64,000 bases of DNA, taken from the NCBI RefSeq assembly GCF_019219825.1, contig NZ_JAHUXH010000018.1, positions 1-64,000 on the forward strand. The letters are read 5' to 3'. The translations under genes were made by a program, and so were the position numbers. Positions 1 through 9,153 of this stretch are shown here, in pieces; the first letter of the stretch is position 1, and every line of letters begins with the position of its first letter. The stretch comes from Streptomyces sp. TRM70350 (GTDB taxonomy: Bacteria > Actinomycetota > Actinomycetes > Streptomycetales > Streptomycetaceae). The notes below the pieces were generated by a model that saw only the letters and a program-made list of their open reading frames with translations, searched no databases and had not been told where the DNA came from.

Positions 1-57
1 CCCCCGCGAATCACGCATCAGCGTCGACAGCGTCTGCGCACCCATGTCGAACTTCAT
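1..57 (-). CDS. WXG100-like protein, N-terminus only (runs off window)
   Basis: Only the first 19 codons are present on the minus strand, beginning at an ATG at 57 with a strong ribosome-binding site (GGGGGAGG) about ten bases upstream. The peptide starts MKFDMGAQTLSTLMRDSRG. It resembles from memory the start of small WXG100 (ESAT-6-like) proteins of Streptomyces, which are helical-hairpin substrates of type VII secretion. The diagnostic WXG turn lies outside the window, so the family call is tentative. It is divergent from the ribose operon. Confidence 0.4.
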   Translation of the reverse strand, partial: MKFDMGAQTLSTLMRDSRG

Positions 58-269
58 ACCGAACCCGCCTCCCCCACACGCGAATTGACTCCACCGTACG
101 TTTCTGCGCTCACCATGTTCGTCCACCACCGATCGCACCTGCAACCGTCTTCCGTCACAACCCAGCTACAGGGCCACGCCGTGACGCCCCTGGCCGCCCC
201 CTGAATCGGGCACCCACCCCAAAGGTCACGATCCGGTCTCACCCTCCACCCCGCCCCTTGCCACCCCGC

Positions 270-318
270 ATGTAATCGATTCCAATCCTCTCTACGCCGA
301 CCTATGTAATCGATTCCA
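270..318. promoter_or_regulatory. Twin LacI-family operators upstream of rbsR
   Basis: The 15-mer ATGTAATCGATTCCA occurs twice, at 270-284 and 304-318, 34 bp apart, i.e. close to three helical turns. Its core TGNAATCGATTNCA is a dyad with a central CG, the form expected for a LacI/GalR-family operator. The second copy ends 18 bases before the rbsR start codon, overlapping where a promoter or leader would lie. Autoregulation of the ribose operon by RbsR is inferred. Confidence 0.75.
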
Positions 319-336
319 CAAGGAGGTGGACCGGCG

Positions 337-1374
337 ATGGCGAGCATCAAGGACGTCGCTGCCGAGGCGGGCGTCTCCGTCGCCACGGTCTCGCGCGTCC
401 TGAACGACCATCCGTCGGTCAGCGCGGACGCACGCACGCGCGTGCTGGCCGCCGTCGAGACGCTGGGCTACCGCCCGAACGCCGTCGCCCGTTCCCTGCG
501 CACCGACCAGACCCACACCCTCGGCCTGGTCATCAGCGACGTGCTGAACCCGTACTTCACCGAGCTGGCTCGCTCAGTGGAGGAGGAGGCCCGTGCGCTC
601 GGGTACAGCGTGATCATCGGTAACGCCGACGAGCGGCCCGACCTCCAGGACCACCACGTACGGAACCTGCTGGACCGGCGTATCGACGGCCTTCTCGTCT
701 CCCCGACCGACGGCGGCTCGCCGCTGATGCTGGACGCCGTGCGCGCGGGGACGCCGATGGTGTTCGTGGACCGGTGGATCCCGGGTGTGGACGTGCCCGT
801 GGTGCGGGCCGACGGGCGGGCCGCCGTACGGGATCTCGTGGCGCATCTGCACGGGCTCGGGCACCGGCGGCTCGCGATCATCGCGGGACCGGCGGCCACC
901 ACGACCGGGCGGGAGCGTGTTGAGGCCTTCAGGGAGGCGCTCAGCGCGTACGGCCTCGACCTCCCCACCGCCTACGTAGGCCAGGGCGACTTCCAGGCCG
1001 ACAGCGGGCGCCGGGTCACCGAGGGCTTCCTCGATCTGCCCGAGCCGCCCGAGGTCGTCTTCGCGGCCGACAACCTGATGGCGCTCGGCGCGCTGGACGC
1101 CGTACGCGCGCGTGGGCTGCGTGTGCCCGACGACATCGCGCTCGCCGCCTTCGACGACATCCGGTGGTTCGTGCACACCGATCCGCCGGTCACCGCCATC
1201 GCCCAGCCCACCGGCGAGCTGGGGCGCGCCGCCGTGCGCGCGCTGGTCGACCGGATCGAGGGGCGGCCCGGTGAGTCCGTCACCCTGCCCGCCCGTCTCG
1301 TCGTACGGCGTTCGTGCGGCGAGCCCCCCTCAGCCGTACCGCCTCTGTCCCCCGTACGAAGGAGTACGTCGTGA
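337..1374 (+). CDS. rbsR: LacI-family repressor of the ribose operon
   Basis: This is a 345-residue LacI/GalR regulator. Residues 1-50 form the helix-turn-helix and hinge (ASIKDVAAEAGVSVATVSRV), followed by a periplasmic-binding-protein-like effector domain with the usual late motif DDIALAAFDDI. The ATG is preceded by AAGGAGGTGG. It is the first gene of an operon with rbsA, its stop overlapping the rbsA GTG, so ribose or a derivative is the likely inducer. Two identical operator-like dyads lie just upstream. The family is certain; the ribose assignment rests on gene context. Confidence 0.85.
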   Translation: MASIKDVAAEAGVSVATVSRVLNDHPSVSADARTRVLAAVETLGYRPNAVARSLRTDQTHTLGLVISDVLNPYFTELARSVEEEARALGYSVIIGNADERPDLQDHHVRNLLDRRIDGLLVSPTDGGSPLMLDAVRAGTPMVFVDRWIPGVDVPVVRADGRAAVRDLVAHLHGLGHRRLAIIAGPAATTTGRERVEAFREALSAYGLDLPTAYVGQGDFQADSGRRVTEGFLDLPEPPEVVFAADNLMALGALDAVRARGLRVPDDIALAAFDDIRWFVHTDPPVTAIAQPTGELGRAAVRALVDRIEGRPGESVTLPARLVVRRSCGEPPSAVPPLSPVRRSTS

Positions 1375-2939
1375 GCGACCCGGACGAGTTGCTGCGTATC
1401 GAGGGCATCCGCAAGACCTTCCCCGGCGTGGTCGCGCTCGACGGCGTCGACTTCGATCTGCGCCCGGGTGAGGTGCATGTGCTGCTCGGCGAGAACGGGG
1501 CCGGAAAGAGCACGCTCATCAAGATGCTCTCCGGTGCCTACACGCCCGATGCCGGGCGGATCCTGGTGGGTGGTGAGGAGGTGCGCATCCACGGTGCGCA
1601 GGACTCCGAGCGGCTCGGGATCGCCACCATCTATCAGGAGTTCAATCTCGTTCCTGATCTGTCCGTCGCCGAGAACATCTTTCTCGGGCGGCAGCCTCGG
1701 CGGTTCGGGATGATCGACCGGAAGCGGATGGAGGCCGACGCCGAGACGCTGCTCGCGCGCGTGGGCGTGAACGTGTCCCCACGCGCGCGCGTGCGTGAAC
1801 TCGGTATCGCCCGGCTCCAGATGGTCGAGATCGCCAAGGCGCTCAGTCTCGACGCGCGCGTGCTCATCATGGACGAGCCGACCGCCGTACTCACCACCGA
1901 GGAGGTCGAGAAGCTGTTCGCCATCGTGCGGCAGCTGCGCGCGGACGGTGTCGGGGTCGTGTTCATCACGCATCACCTGGAGGAGATCGCCGCTCTCGGG
2001 GATCGCGTGACCGTCATCCGCGACGGGAAGAGCGTCGGGCAGGTGCCCGCCTCCACCGGGGAGGACGAGCTCGTACGGCTCATGGTGGGCCGGTCGATCG
2101 AGCAGCAGTATCCGCGGGAGCGGGCCGGTGCCGGGGCGGCGTTGCTGAGCGTCGAGGGGCTCACGCGGGACGGGGTCTTCCATGACGTGAGTTTCGAGGT
2201 GCGGGCCGGTGAGGTCGTGGGGATCGCGGGGCTCGTCGGGGCGGGGCGTACGGAGGTCGTACGGGCCGTGTTCGGGGCCGATCCGTACGACAAGGGGACC
2301 GTGAAGGTGGCGGGTGCGGCGGTGAAACGCCATGACGTCAACGACGCCATGGCCGCCGGGATCGGGCTCGTGCCCGAGGACCGCAAGGGGCAGGGGCTCG
2401 TGCTCGATGCCTCCGTCGAGGAGAACCTCGGGCTGGTCACCCTGCGGAAGGCCACCCGCGCGGGACTCGTCGACCTCAAGGCTCAGCGGGAGGCCGCCGC
2501 GCGGATCGCGAGGCAGCTCGGGGTGCGGATGGCCGGGCTCGGGCAGCAGGTGCGGACCCTGTCCGGCGGCAACCAGCAGAAGGTCGTCATCGGCAAGTGG
2601 CTGCTCGCCGACACCAAGGTGCTGATCCTCGACGAGCCGACGCGCGGCATCGATGTCGGCGCGAAGGTCGAGATCTACCAGCTCATCAACGAACTGACGG
2701 CCGCCGGTGCCGCCGTACTGATGATCTCCAGCGATCTGCCCGAGGTGCTCGGTATGAGCGACCGGGTGCTGGTGATGGCACAGGGGCGGATCGCGGGCGA
2801 ACTTCCCGCCGAGGAGGCGACCCAGGACGCCGTGATGGCGCTCGCCGTCAGTAACCCCCCTACGGAAGCCGTCAGCAGTCCCCCTACGGATGCCCTCGGC
2901 AACCCCACTACGGAAACGGAGGCCTCCCGTGGCCACTGA
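1371..2939 (+). CDS. rbsA: Ribose ABC transporter ATP-binding protein
   Basis: This 522-residue protein carries two fused nucleotide-binding domains, the arrangement of RbsA/MglA-type sugar importers. The first has Walker A GENGAGKST and Walker B LIMDEPTAVL; the second has the signature LSGGNQQKV and Walker B LILDEPTRGID. I chose the GTG at 1371, which overlaps the rbsR stop by GTGA and has AAGGAG upstream. It energises import through the RbsC half of the next gene. The last ~30 residues form a low-complexity Pro/Thr-rich tail encoded by short imperfect repeats, beyond the usual family C-terminus. Confidence 0.9.
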   Translation: MSDPDELLRIEGIRKTFPGVVALDGVDFDLRPGEVHVLLGENGAGKSTLIKMLSGAYTPDAGRILVGGEEVRIHGAQDSERLGIATIYQEFNLVPDLSVAENIFLGRQPRRFGMIDRKRMEADAETLLARVGVNVSPRARVRELGIARLQMVEIAKALSLDARVLIMDEPTAVLTTEEVEKLFAIVRQLRADGVGVVFITHHLEEIAALGDRVTVIRDGKSVGQVPASTGEDELVRLMVGRSIEQQYPRERAGAGAALLSVEGLTRDGVFHDVSFEVRAGEVVGIAGLVGAGRTEVVRAVFGADPYDKGTVKVAGAAVKRHDVNDAMAAGIGLVPEDRKGQGLVLDASVEENLGLVTLRKATRAGLVDLKAQREAAARIARQLGVRMAGLGQQVRTLSGGNQQKVVIGKWLLADTKVLILDEPTRGIDVGAKVEIYQLINELTAAGAAVLMISSDLPEVLGMSDRVLVMAQGRIAGELPAEEATQDAVMALAVSNPPTEAVSSPPTDALGNPTTETEASRGH

Positions 2940-4887
2940 CACGCTCAAGAGTTCCGCGGGCGCGGGTGGCGCCTCCGGCCCCGGCGGGCTGCGCCGGCTG
3001 CTGCTCGACAACGGGGCGCTGACCGCGCTCATCGTCCTCGTCGTCGCGCTCTCGGCGCTGTCCGGGGACTTCCTGACCGCCGACAACCTGCTCAACATCG
3101 GCGTCCAGGCGGCCGTCACCGCGATCCTCGCCTTCGGTGTCACGTTCGTGATCGTGTCGGCGGGCATCGATCTGTCGGTCGGGTCGGTGGCGGCGCTGTC
3201 GGCCACCGTGCTGGCGTGGAGTGCCACCAACGAGGGCGTGCCTGTTGTGGTGGCGGTGGTCCTCGCCGTTGCCACGGGTGTCGCGTGCGGTCTGGTGAAC
3301 GGTTTTCTGATTTCGTACGGCAAACTGCCGCCGTTCATCGCGACGCTCGCCATGCTGTCCGTGGCGCGCGGGCTGTCGCTGGTCGTCTCGCAGGGCTCGC
3401 CGATCGCCTTTCCCGAGTCGGTCTCGCATCTCGGGGACACGCTGGGTGGATGGCTGCCGGTGCCCGTGCTGGTGATGGTGGTCATGGGGCTGATCACGGC
3501 GTTCGTGCTGGGACGGACGTACATCGGGCGGTCCATGTACGCGATCGGCGGCAACGAGGAGGCGGCGCGGCTGTCGGGGCTGCGGGTGAAGCGGCAGAAG
3601 CTCGCCATCTACGCGCTGTCCGGGCTGTTCGCCGCCGCCGCGGGCATCGTGCTCGCCTCCCGGCTGTCCTCCGCGCAGCCGCAGGCCGCGCAGGGATACG
3701 AACTGGACGCCATCGCGGCCGTCGTCATCGGCGGTGCCTCGCTCGCGGGCGGTACCGGCAAGGCGTCCGGGACGCTGATCGGGGCGCTGATCCTGGCGGT
3801 GCTGCGCAACGGCCTCAACCTCCTTTCCGTCTCGGCTTTCTGGCAGCAGGTGGTCATCGGTGTGGTGATCGCGCTGGCCGTGCTGCTCGACACCGTGCGG
3901 CGCAAGGCGGGGGCTACCCCGGTGGGCGCCGGTGGCGGGGGCGGCAGCAGGGGCAAGCAGGCGGTGACGTACCTTCTTGCCGCCGTGGTCGCGGTGGCGG
4001 TCGTGGGGGCGACCTCGCTGCTGCACAGCGGCTCGTCGACTGCCGCGCAGCAGAAGGTGGGGCTGTCGCTGTCCACCCTCAACAACCCCTTCTTCGTGCA
4101 GATCCGGGCGGGCGCGGAGGCCGAGGCGAAGAAGCTCGGCGTCGACCTGACCGTGACCGACGCGCAGAACGACGCCTCGCAGCAGGCCAACCAGCTGCAG
4201 AACTTCACCAGCGAGGGGCTGTCGTCGATCATCGTCAACCCGGTGGACTCGGACGCGGCGGGTCCGGCGGTGCGGGCCGCCAACCAGGCCGGTATTCCCG
4301 TCGTCGGCGTCGACCGGGGCGTCAACAAGGCGAAGACGGCCGCGCTCGTCGCCTCCGACAACGTCGAGGGCGGCAAGCTGGGGGCCGAGGCGCTCGCCGA
4401 GAAGCTCGGCGGCCGGGGCACGATCGTGATCCTGCAGGGCCAGGCCGGTACGTCCGCCAGCCGGGAGCGGGGGGCGGGCTTCGCCGTGGGACTGAAGGCC
4501 TACCCGGGTATCAAGGTGGTCGCCAAGCAGCCCGCCGACTTCGACCGCACCAAGGGTCTCGACGTGATGACGAACCTCCTCCAGGCGCACCCCGACATCG
4601 ACGGGGTCTTCGCGGAGAACGACGAGATGGCCCTCGGCGCGATCAAGGCGCTGGGCTCGAAGGCCGGTACGTCGGTGCAGGTGGTCGGTTTCGACGGCAC
4701 GCCGGACGGGCTGAAGGCGGTCGAGGACGGGACACTGTACGCGTCGGTGGCCCAGCAGCCCACGGAACTCGGCCGGATCGCCGTGGACAACGCCCTGCGG
4801 GCCGCGGAGGGCGAGAAGGTGAGCGCGACGGTGAAGGTGCCGGTGAAGGTGGTCACGAAGGAGAACGTGGCCGACTTCGGCGGCTGA
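2929..4887 (+). CDS. Fused ribose permease and sugar-binding protein (RbsC-RbsB)
   Basis: This single 652-residue chain joins two normally separate transporter parts. Residues 1-330 are a multi-spanning BPD_transp_2 permease (SAGIDLSVGSVAAL, and GGASLAGGTGKASG near the end). After a glycine-rich linker near 340-350 and one more hydrophobic segment, residues 380-652 are a ribose-binding protein of the Peripla_BP_4 type (LSTLNNPFFVQIRAGAEAEA, NPVDSDA, FAENDEMALGAI). The binding domain is thus tethered to the membrane instead of secreted. The GTG at 2929 has GGAGG upstream and overlaps the end of rbsA. Similar fusions are known in other Streptomyces. Confidence 0.88.
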   Translation: MATDTLKSSAGAGGASGPGGLRRLLLDNGALTALIVLVVALSALSGDFLTADNLLNIGVQAAVTAILAFGVTFVIVSAGIDLSVGSVAALSATVLAWSATNEGVPVVVAVVLAVATGVACGLVNGFLISYGKLPPFIATLAMLSVARGLSLVVSQGSPIAFPESVSHLGDTLGGWLPVPVLVMVVMGLITAFVLGRTYIGRSMYAIGGNEEAARLSGLRVKRQKLAIYALSGLFAAAAGIVLASRLSSAQPQAAQGYELDAIAAVVIGGASLAGGTGKASGTLIGALILAVLRNGLNLLSVSAFWQQVVIGVVIALAVLLDTVRRKAGATPVGAGGGGGSRGKQAVTYLLAAVVAVAVVGATSLLHSGSSTAAQQKVGLSLSTLNNPFFVQIRAGAEAEAKKLGVDLTVTDAQNDASQQANQLQNFTSEGLSSIIVNPVDSDAAGPAVRAANQAGIPVVGVDRGVNKAKTAALVASDNVEGGKLGAEALAEKLGGRGTIVILQGQAGTSASRERGAGFAVGLKAYPGIKVVAKQPADFDRTKGLDVMTNLLQAHPDIDGVFAENDEMALGAIKALGSKAGTSVQVVGFDGTPDGLKAVEDGTLYASVAQQPTELGRIAVDNALRAAEGEKVSATVKVPVKVVTKENVADFGG

Positions 4888-4923
4888 CGGCCGACGGCTG
4901 CCGCTGACGGCTGACCGCCAGCG

Positions 4924-5175
<252 letters not shown>

Positions 5176-5285
5176 GCTGGGCTTCGGCTCGGGCTTCGGG
5201 TCCCGCTCGGGGCTTCGGGGCCCGGCTTCGGTCGGTGGTCGGCGGCTCACGTCACCTACCAGGTACGGGTATCAAGGAGACGTTC

Positions 5286-6188
5286 ATGTACGACTACGAC
5301 CTCCTGGTCATCGGGTCGGCCAACGCCGATCTCGTGATCGGGGTCGAGCGGCGGCCGGGGGCCGGGGAGACGGTGCTCGGGTCCGATCTGGCCGTTCATC
5401 CGGGCGGCAAGGGCGCCAACCAGGCGGTCGCGGCCGCCCGGTTGGGGGCCCGTACGGCGTTGCTGGCCCGGGTCGGGGACGACGCGTACGGTCGGCTGTT
5501 GCTCGACTCGCAGCGGGGCGCCGGGGTGGACACGGTGGGCGTGCTGGTCGGCGGTGCGCCGACCGGCGTGGCCTTGATCACCGTGGACCCGTCCGGCGAC
5601 AACAGCATCGTGGTGTCACCGGGGGCCAACGGGAAGCTCACGCCCGAGGACGTGCGGGCGGCGGGGAGCCTTTTCCATGCCTCCCGGGTGGTGTCGACGC
5701 AGCTGGAGATTCCGCTGGAGACGGTGGTGGAAGCGGTACGGAGTCTGGCGCCCGGCAGCCGGTTCGTGCTGAACCCGTCGCCGCCGCGGCCGTTGCCGCC
5801 GGAGGTGCTGGCGGCGTGCGATCCGCTGATCGTGAACGAGCACGAGGCGAGGGTGGTCCTCGGTGACGCGCTGGTCGGCGACGACCCCGCCGACTGGGCG
5901 CGGATCCTGCTGGCGCGCGGGCCCCGTTCGGTGGTCGTGACGCTGGGTGCGGAGGGTGCGCTGGTGGCGTCCGCGGACGGTGTGGCCCGGGTGCCGTCCG
6001 TGAAGGTGGAGGCCGTCGACACCACCGGCGCGGGCGACGCCTTCACGGCGGCGCTGGCCTGGCGGCTGGGTCAGGGCGACGCGCTGCCGGAGGCGGCGGC
6101 GTACGCGGCGCGGGTCGGGGCGGCAGCGGTGACGAAGGCGGGGGCGCAGGAGTCGTACCCGACGCCGGAAGAGGTCGACGCCCTGTGA
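5286..6188 (+). CDS. rbsK: Ribokinase
   Basis: This 300-residue PfkB-family kinase phosphorylates ribose on O5 after import. It shows the N-terminal GSANADLV strand, the substrate-binding GGKGANQAVAAARLG motif near residues 40-55, and the C-terminal PfkB signature DTTGAGDAF with the catalytic Asp around residue 250. The ATG at 5286 follows AAGGAGACGTTC. It is separated from rbsCB by a repeat block of about 250 bp but is translationally coupled to rbsD by a GTGA overlap. Confidence 0.92.
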   Translation: MYDYDLLVIGSANADLVIGVERRPGAGETVLGSDLAVHPGGKGANQAVAAARLGARTALLARVGDDAYGRLLLDSQRGAGVDTVGVLVGGAPTGVALITVDPSGDNSIVVSPGANGKLTPEDVRAAGSLFHASRVVSTQLEIPLETVVEAVRSLAPGSRFVLNPSPPRPLPPEVLAACDPLIVNEHEARVVLGDALVGDDPADWARILLARGPRSVVVTLGAEGALVASADGVARVPSVKVEAVDTTGAGDAFTAALAWRLGQGDALPEAAAYAARVGAAAVTKAGAQESYPTPEEVDAL

Positions 6189-6574
6189 AGAAGGCCGGGA
6201 TCCTCAACCGTCATCTCGCCGGGGCGCTGGCCGAGTTGGGGCACCGGGACGAGGTACTGGTGTGTGACGCCGGGATGCCGATCCCGGGCGGGCCGCGCGT
6301 CGTCGACCTGGCCTTCCGGGCCGGGGTGCCGTCCTTCGCCGAGGTGCTGGACGGGCTGCTGGCCGAGCTGGTCGTGGAGGGCGCGACCGCGGCGACGGAG
6401 GTACGGCGGGCCAACCCGGCGGCGGCCACGCTGCTGGACGGGCGCTTTCCCGAGCTCGACCTCGTACCGCACGAGCGGCTCAAGGAGCTGTCGGGGGGCG
6501 CGCGGTTGGTCGTACGCACCGGGGAGGCGTCGCCGTACGCGAATGTGCTGCTGCGCTGCGGGGTGTTCTTCTGA
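6185..6574 (+). CDS. rbsD: D-ribose pyranase
   Basis: This 129-residue RbsD/FucU-family mutarotase interconverts the pyranose and furanose forms of ribose, supplying RbsK with its substrate. The N-terminal KKAGILNRHLAGALAELGH contains the conserved catalytic His of the family, and the C-terminus has the expected TGEASPYANVLLRCGVFF. The GTG start overlaps the rbsK stop (GTGA). It is the last gene of the rbs operon, and a 17-bp triplicated repeat begins at its stop codon. Confidence 0.92.
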   Translation: MKKAGILNRHLAGALAELGHRDEVLVCDAGMPIPGGPRVVDLAFRAGVPSFAEVLDGLLAELVVEGATAATEVRRANPAAATLLDGRFPELDLVPHERLKELSGGARLVVRTGEASPYANVLLRCGVFF

Positions 6575-6623
6575 GACGTACCTCTGTCCGAGACGTACCT
6601 CTGTCCGAGACGTACCTCTGTCC
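6573..6623. repeat. Three tandem copies of a 17-bp unit after rbsD
   Basis: GAGACGTACCTCTGTCC is repeated exactly three times head to tail (6573-6589, 6590-6606, 6607-6623), the first copy overlapping the rbsD stop codon. It lies in the 73-bp convergent gap before the sigma-factor gene. No obvious dyad is present within a unit. Confidence 0.9.
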
Positions 6624-6646
6624 CGGATGCGGTAGGTGATGGGGCC

Positions 6647-7588
6647 TCAGCGGCGCAGGGCCGTCTCCCGGTGCATGTGCGACAGCTTCTCGGGGTTGCG
6701 CACGGCGTACAGGCCGGTGATGAGGCCGTCGTCGACGCGTACCGCCACGACGGTGTCGAGCGCGCCGTCGAGGTGGAAGATCAACGCCGGGTGGCCGTTG
6801 ACCTGGGCCCGCCGCAGCGACGGCGCACCCGCGACCCTGCCCAGCCCGGCGGCCAGCAGGCGGGCCACCTTGTCGGCCCCCACGACGGGCCGCGGGACGG
6901 CCTGCTTGATTCCGCCACCGTCGCCCAGCAGGACGACATCCGGCGCGAGGATGTCGAGCAAGCCCTGCAGATCGCCCGTCCCGACCGCCCGTTGGAACGC
7001 GTCCAGCGCCTCTCGGGTCTGGGCCGGGGAGACGACCCCGCGCGGTCGGCGCGCCGCGACACGGGTCCGTGCCCGGTGCGCGATCTGGCGGACCGCCGCC
7101 GGGGTCTTCTCGACGGCCTCGGCGATCTCGTCGTAGCCGAGGTCGAACACCTCGCGCAGCACGAACACCGCCCGCTCGGTGGGCGTGAGTGTCTCCAGCA
7201 CCAGCAGCATCGCCATCGAGACGCTGTCGGCCAGTTCGACGTCCTCGGCCACGTCCGGGGCGGTCAGCAACGGCTCGGGCAGCCAGGAGCCGACGTAGGA
7301 CTCCTTGCGGCGGCCGAGCGTGCGGAGCCTGCTCAGCGCCTGGCGGGTGGTGATCCGGACCAGGTACGCCCGCCGGTCCCGTACCGTGCCGAGGTCGACG
7401 CCCGCCCAGCGCAGCCAGGTCTCCTGCAGGACGTCCTCCGCGTCGGCGGCCGAGCCGAGCATCTCGTAGGCGACGGTGAACAGCAGGTTGCGGTGGGTGA
7501 CGAACGCCTCGGTGGCGGCGTCCGTGCGTCCGCCGTCGGCGAGCCGTCCCGCCGTGTCCTGTGTGCGCTCGCTGCCCTCGCTGTTCAC
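6647..7588 (-). CDS. ECF sigma factor of the SigJ type (with C-terminal SnoaL-like domain)
   Basis: This 313-residue ECF sigma factor has region 2 in residues ~30-100 (FTVAYEMLGSAADAEDVLQETWLRW) and region 4 near 130-180 (LTPTERAVFVLREVF, YDEIAEAVEKTPAAVRQIAHRAR). These are followed by an extra ~110-residue SnoaL/NTF2-like domain (EALDAFQRAVGTGD to PEKLSHMHRETALRR). That domain architecture defines the SigJ/ECF41-like group, in which the C-terminal extension acts as a built-in regulator instead of an anti-sigma factor. I chose the GTG at 7588 with AGGAG upstream. It is divergent from a carboxymuconolactone-decarboxylase-family gene, the typical partner and target of this group. Confidence 0.88.
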   Translation of the reverse strand: MNSEGSERTQDTAGRLADGGRTDAATEAFVTHRNLLFTVAYEMLGSAADAEDVLQETWLRWAGVDLGTVRDRRAYLVRITTRQALSRLRTLGRRKESYVGSWLPEPLLTAPDVAEDVELADSVSMAMLLVLETLTPTERAVFVLREVFDLGYDEIAEAVEKTPAAVRQIAHRARTRVAARRPRGVVSPAQTREALDAFQRAVGTGDLQGLLDILAPDVVLLGDGGGIKQAVPRPVVGADKVARLLAAGLGRVAGAPSLRRAQVNGHPALIFHLDGALDTVVAVRVDDGLITGLYAVRNPEKLSHMHRETALRR

Positions 7589-7769
7589 CGGCTGCTCCTG
7601 ACTGTTCGCTCTCGACGGTGTCACACGCACAGGACGCCGGTCCCCGCGGTGGTGTGACATCCGGGGGTGGTGGCGCAGGTCACGCCACCGGCCCGTCACA
7701 GGGAGCCGGGCCCAGGCATCTCGTGGTCGTCCGGTGCAACACCACCGAGCCACGAGTGAGGACGACGTC

Positions 7770-8255
7770 ATGGACGCCCGGTTCAACCTGTTCGAGAACG
7801 AGATCGCCGCCAAGTTCGCCAAGCGGTTCGCCAACGCCGCCATGGTGGTCCACCAGTCGCCGCTGCCGAGGTCCACACAGGAGCTGGTGTCGCTGCGCGC
7901 CAGCCAGATCAACGGCTGCGGCCACTGCATCGACCTGCACACCAAGGAGGCCGCGGCCGCCGGTGAGAGCGCGGTCCGGCTCCACCTGGTCGCCGCCTGG
8001 CGCGAGTCCACCGTGTTCACCGAGGCCGAGCGGGCCGCGCTGGCGCTCGCCGAAGAGGGCACCCGGCTCGCCGACGCCCACCACGGCGTGTCCGACGAGA
8101 CCTGGGCGCAGGTGCGCAAGCACTACGACGACGACCGGATCGCCGCCCTGGTCGCCCTGGTCGCCCTGATCAACGCGGCCAACCGGCTCGCCGTGATCGT
8201 GCGCCAGAAGGGCGGTTCCTACGAGCCCGGCATGTACGCCGCCGTCCTCGACTGA
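7770..8255 (+). CDS. Carboxymuconolactone decarboxylase / AhpD-family protein
   Basis: This 161-residue all-helical protein has the AhpD-like CxxC motif in NGCGHCIDLHTKEA (near residue 50), so a peroxidase or disulfide-reductase role is more likely than true decarboxylation. The ATG at 7770 follows GTGAGGAC. It faces away from the SigJ-like sigma factor across a 181-bp gap. In the ECF41 group such genes are the known target of the adjacent sigma factor; here that is inferred from arrangement only. Confidence 0.85.
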   Translation: MDARFNLFENEIAAKFAKRFANAAMVVHQSPLPRSTQELVSLRASQINGCGHCIDLHTKEAAAAGESAVRLHLVAAWRESTVFTEAERAALALAEEGTRLADAHHGVSDETWAQVRKHYDDDRIAALVALVALINAANRLAVIVRQKGGSYEPGMYAAVLD

Positions 8256-8270
8256 TCGGCGGACGGCTCC

Positions 8271-8306
8271 GGCCCGGCCCGGGATCACCCGCGCCGGTGC
8301 CGGGCC
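8271..8306. terminator. Possible bidirectional terminator
   Basis: GGCCCGGC (8271-8278) pairs with GCCGGGCC (8299-8306) across a 20-base loop, in the gap between two convergent genes. There is no U-tract, as is common in Streptomyces. Confidence 0.4.
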
Positions 8307-8316
8307 CCTCTCCCGC

Positions 8317-9153
8317 TCACGCGATCACGTTCCGCACGAACCTCTGCGCGGTCTCCGCCAGCACCTCCCGCCCGTCCCTCGCCCACAGCCCCTCGTTGAA
8401 GAGTTCCACCTCGATCGGCCCGGTGTACCCGGCCGCCTCCACGTACCCCTTCCACTCCCGCATGTCGATCGAGCCGTCGCCGATCTGGCCCCGGCCGGTC
8501 AGGACGCCCTCCGGCAACGGGGTCGTCCAGTCGGCGAGCTGGAAGGTGTGGATACGGCCGCCGGCGCCCGCGCGGGCGATCTGCTGCGGGGCCGTGTCGT
8601 CCCACCAGATGTGGTACGTGTCCACCGTGACGCCGACCTGGTGCGCGGGGAAGCGTTCCGCGAGGTCGAGGGCCTGCGTGAGGGTGGAGACCACGCAGCG
8701 GTCGGCGGCGTACATGGGGTGGAGCGGCTCGATGGCGAGGCGTACGCCGTGCCGCTCCGCGTACGGGCCCAGTTCCGCCAGCGCGTCCGCGATGCGCTCG
8801 CGGGCGGCGCGCAGGTCCTTCGAGCCGGGGGGCAGGCCGCCGGAGACCAGGACCAGGGTGTCCGTGCCCAGGGTGGCCGCCTCGTCGACCGCTCGGCGGT
8901 TGTCGGCCAGGGCGCGGGCCCGCTCCTGCGGGTCGATCGCCGTGAGGAACCCGCCGCGGCACAACGTCGTCACCGCCAGACCCGCGTCCCGGACCAGCTT
9001 CGCGGTCGCCTCCAGGCCGTACGACTGGACCGGCTCACGCCACAGGCCCACGTTGCCGATCCCCAACTGGACGCACGCCTCGACCAGTTCGGGCATGCTC
9101 AGCTGCTTCACGGTCATCTGGTTGATGCTGAAACGGTCGAGTGCGGTGCTCAC
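8317..9153 (-). CDS. Sugar phosphate isomerase/epimerase (xylose-isomerase-like TIM barrel)
   Basis: This 278-residue protein of the AP_endonuc_2/IolE-like TIM-barrel family carries conserved metal-ligand regions: LAIEPLHPMYAADRC (Glu), GVTVDTYHIWWDD (Asp/His), IHTFQLADWTTP (His) and IEVELFNEGLW (Glu). The GTG at 9153 overlaps the stop of the upstream DUF993 gene. It is the last gene of a three-gene operon with an aldolase-like protein and a Gfo/Idh/MocA dehydrogenase. Together these suggest oxidation, isomerisation and cleavage of a sugar or cyclitol whose identity I cannot tell. Confidence 0.85.
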   Translation of the reverse strand: MSTALDRFSINQMTVKQLSMPELVEACVQLGIGNVGLWREPVQSYGLEATAKLVRDAGLAVTTLCRGGFLTAIDPQERARALADNRRAVDEAATLGTDTLVLVSGGLPPGSKDLRAARERIADALAELGPYAERHGVRLAIEPLHPMYAADRCVVSTLTQALDLAERFPAHQVGVTVDTYHIWWDDTAPQQIARAGAGGRIHTFQLADWTTPLPEGVLTGRGQIGDGSIDMREWKGYVEAAGYTGPIEVELFNEGLWARDGREVLAETAQRFVRNVIA

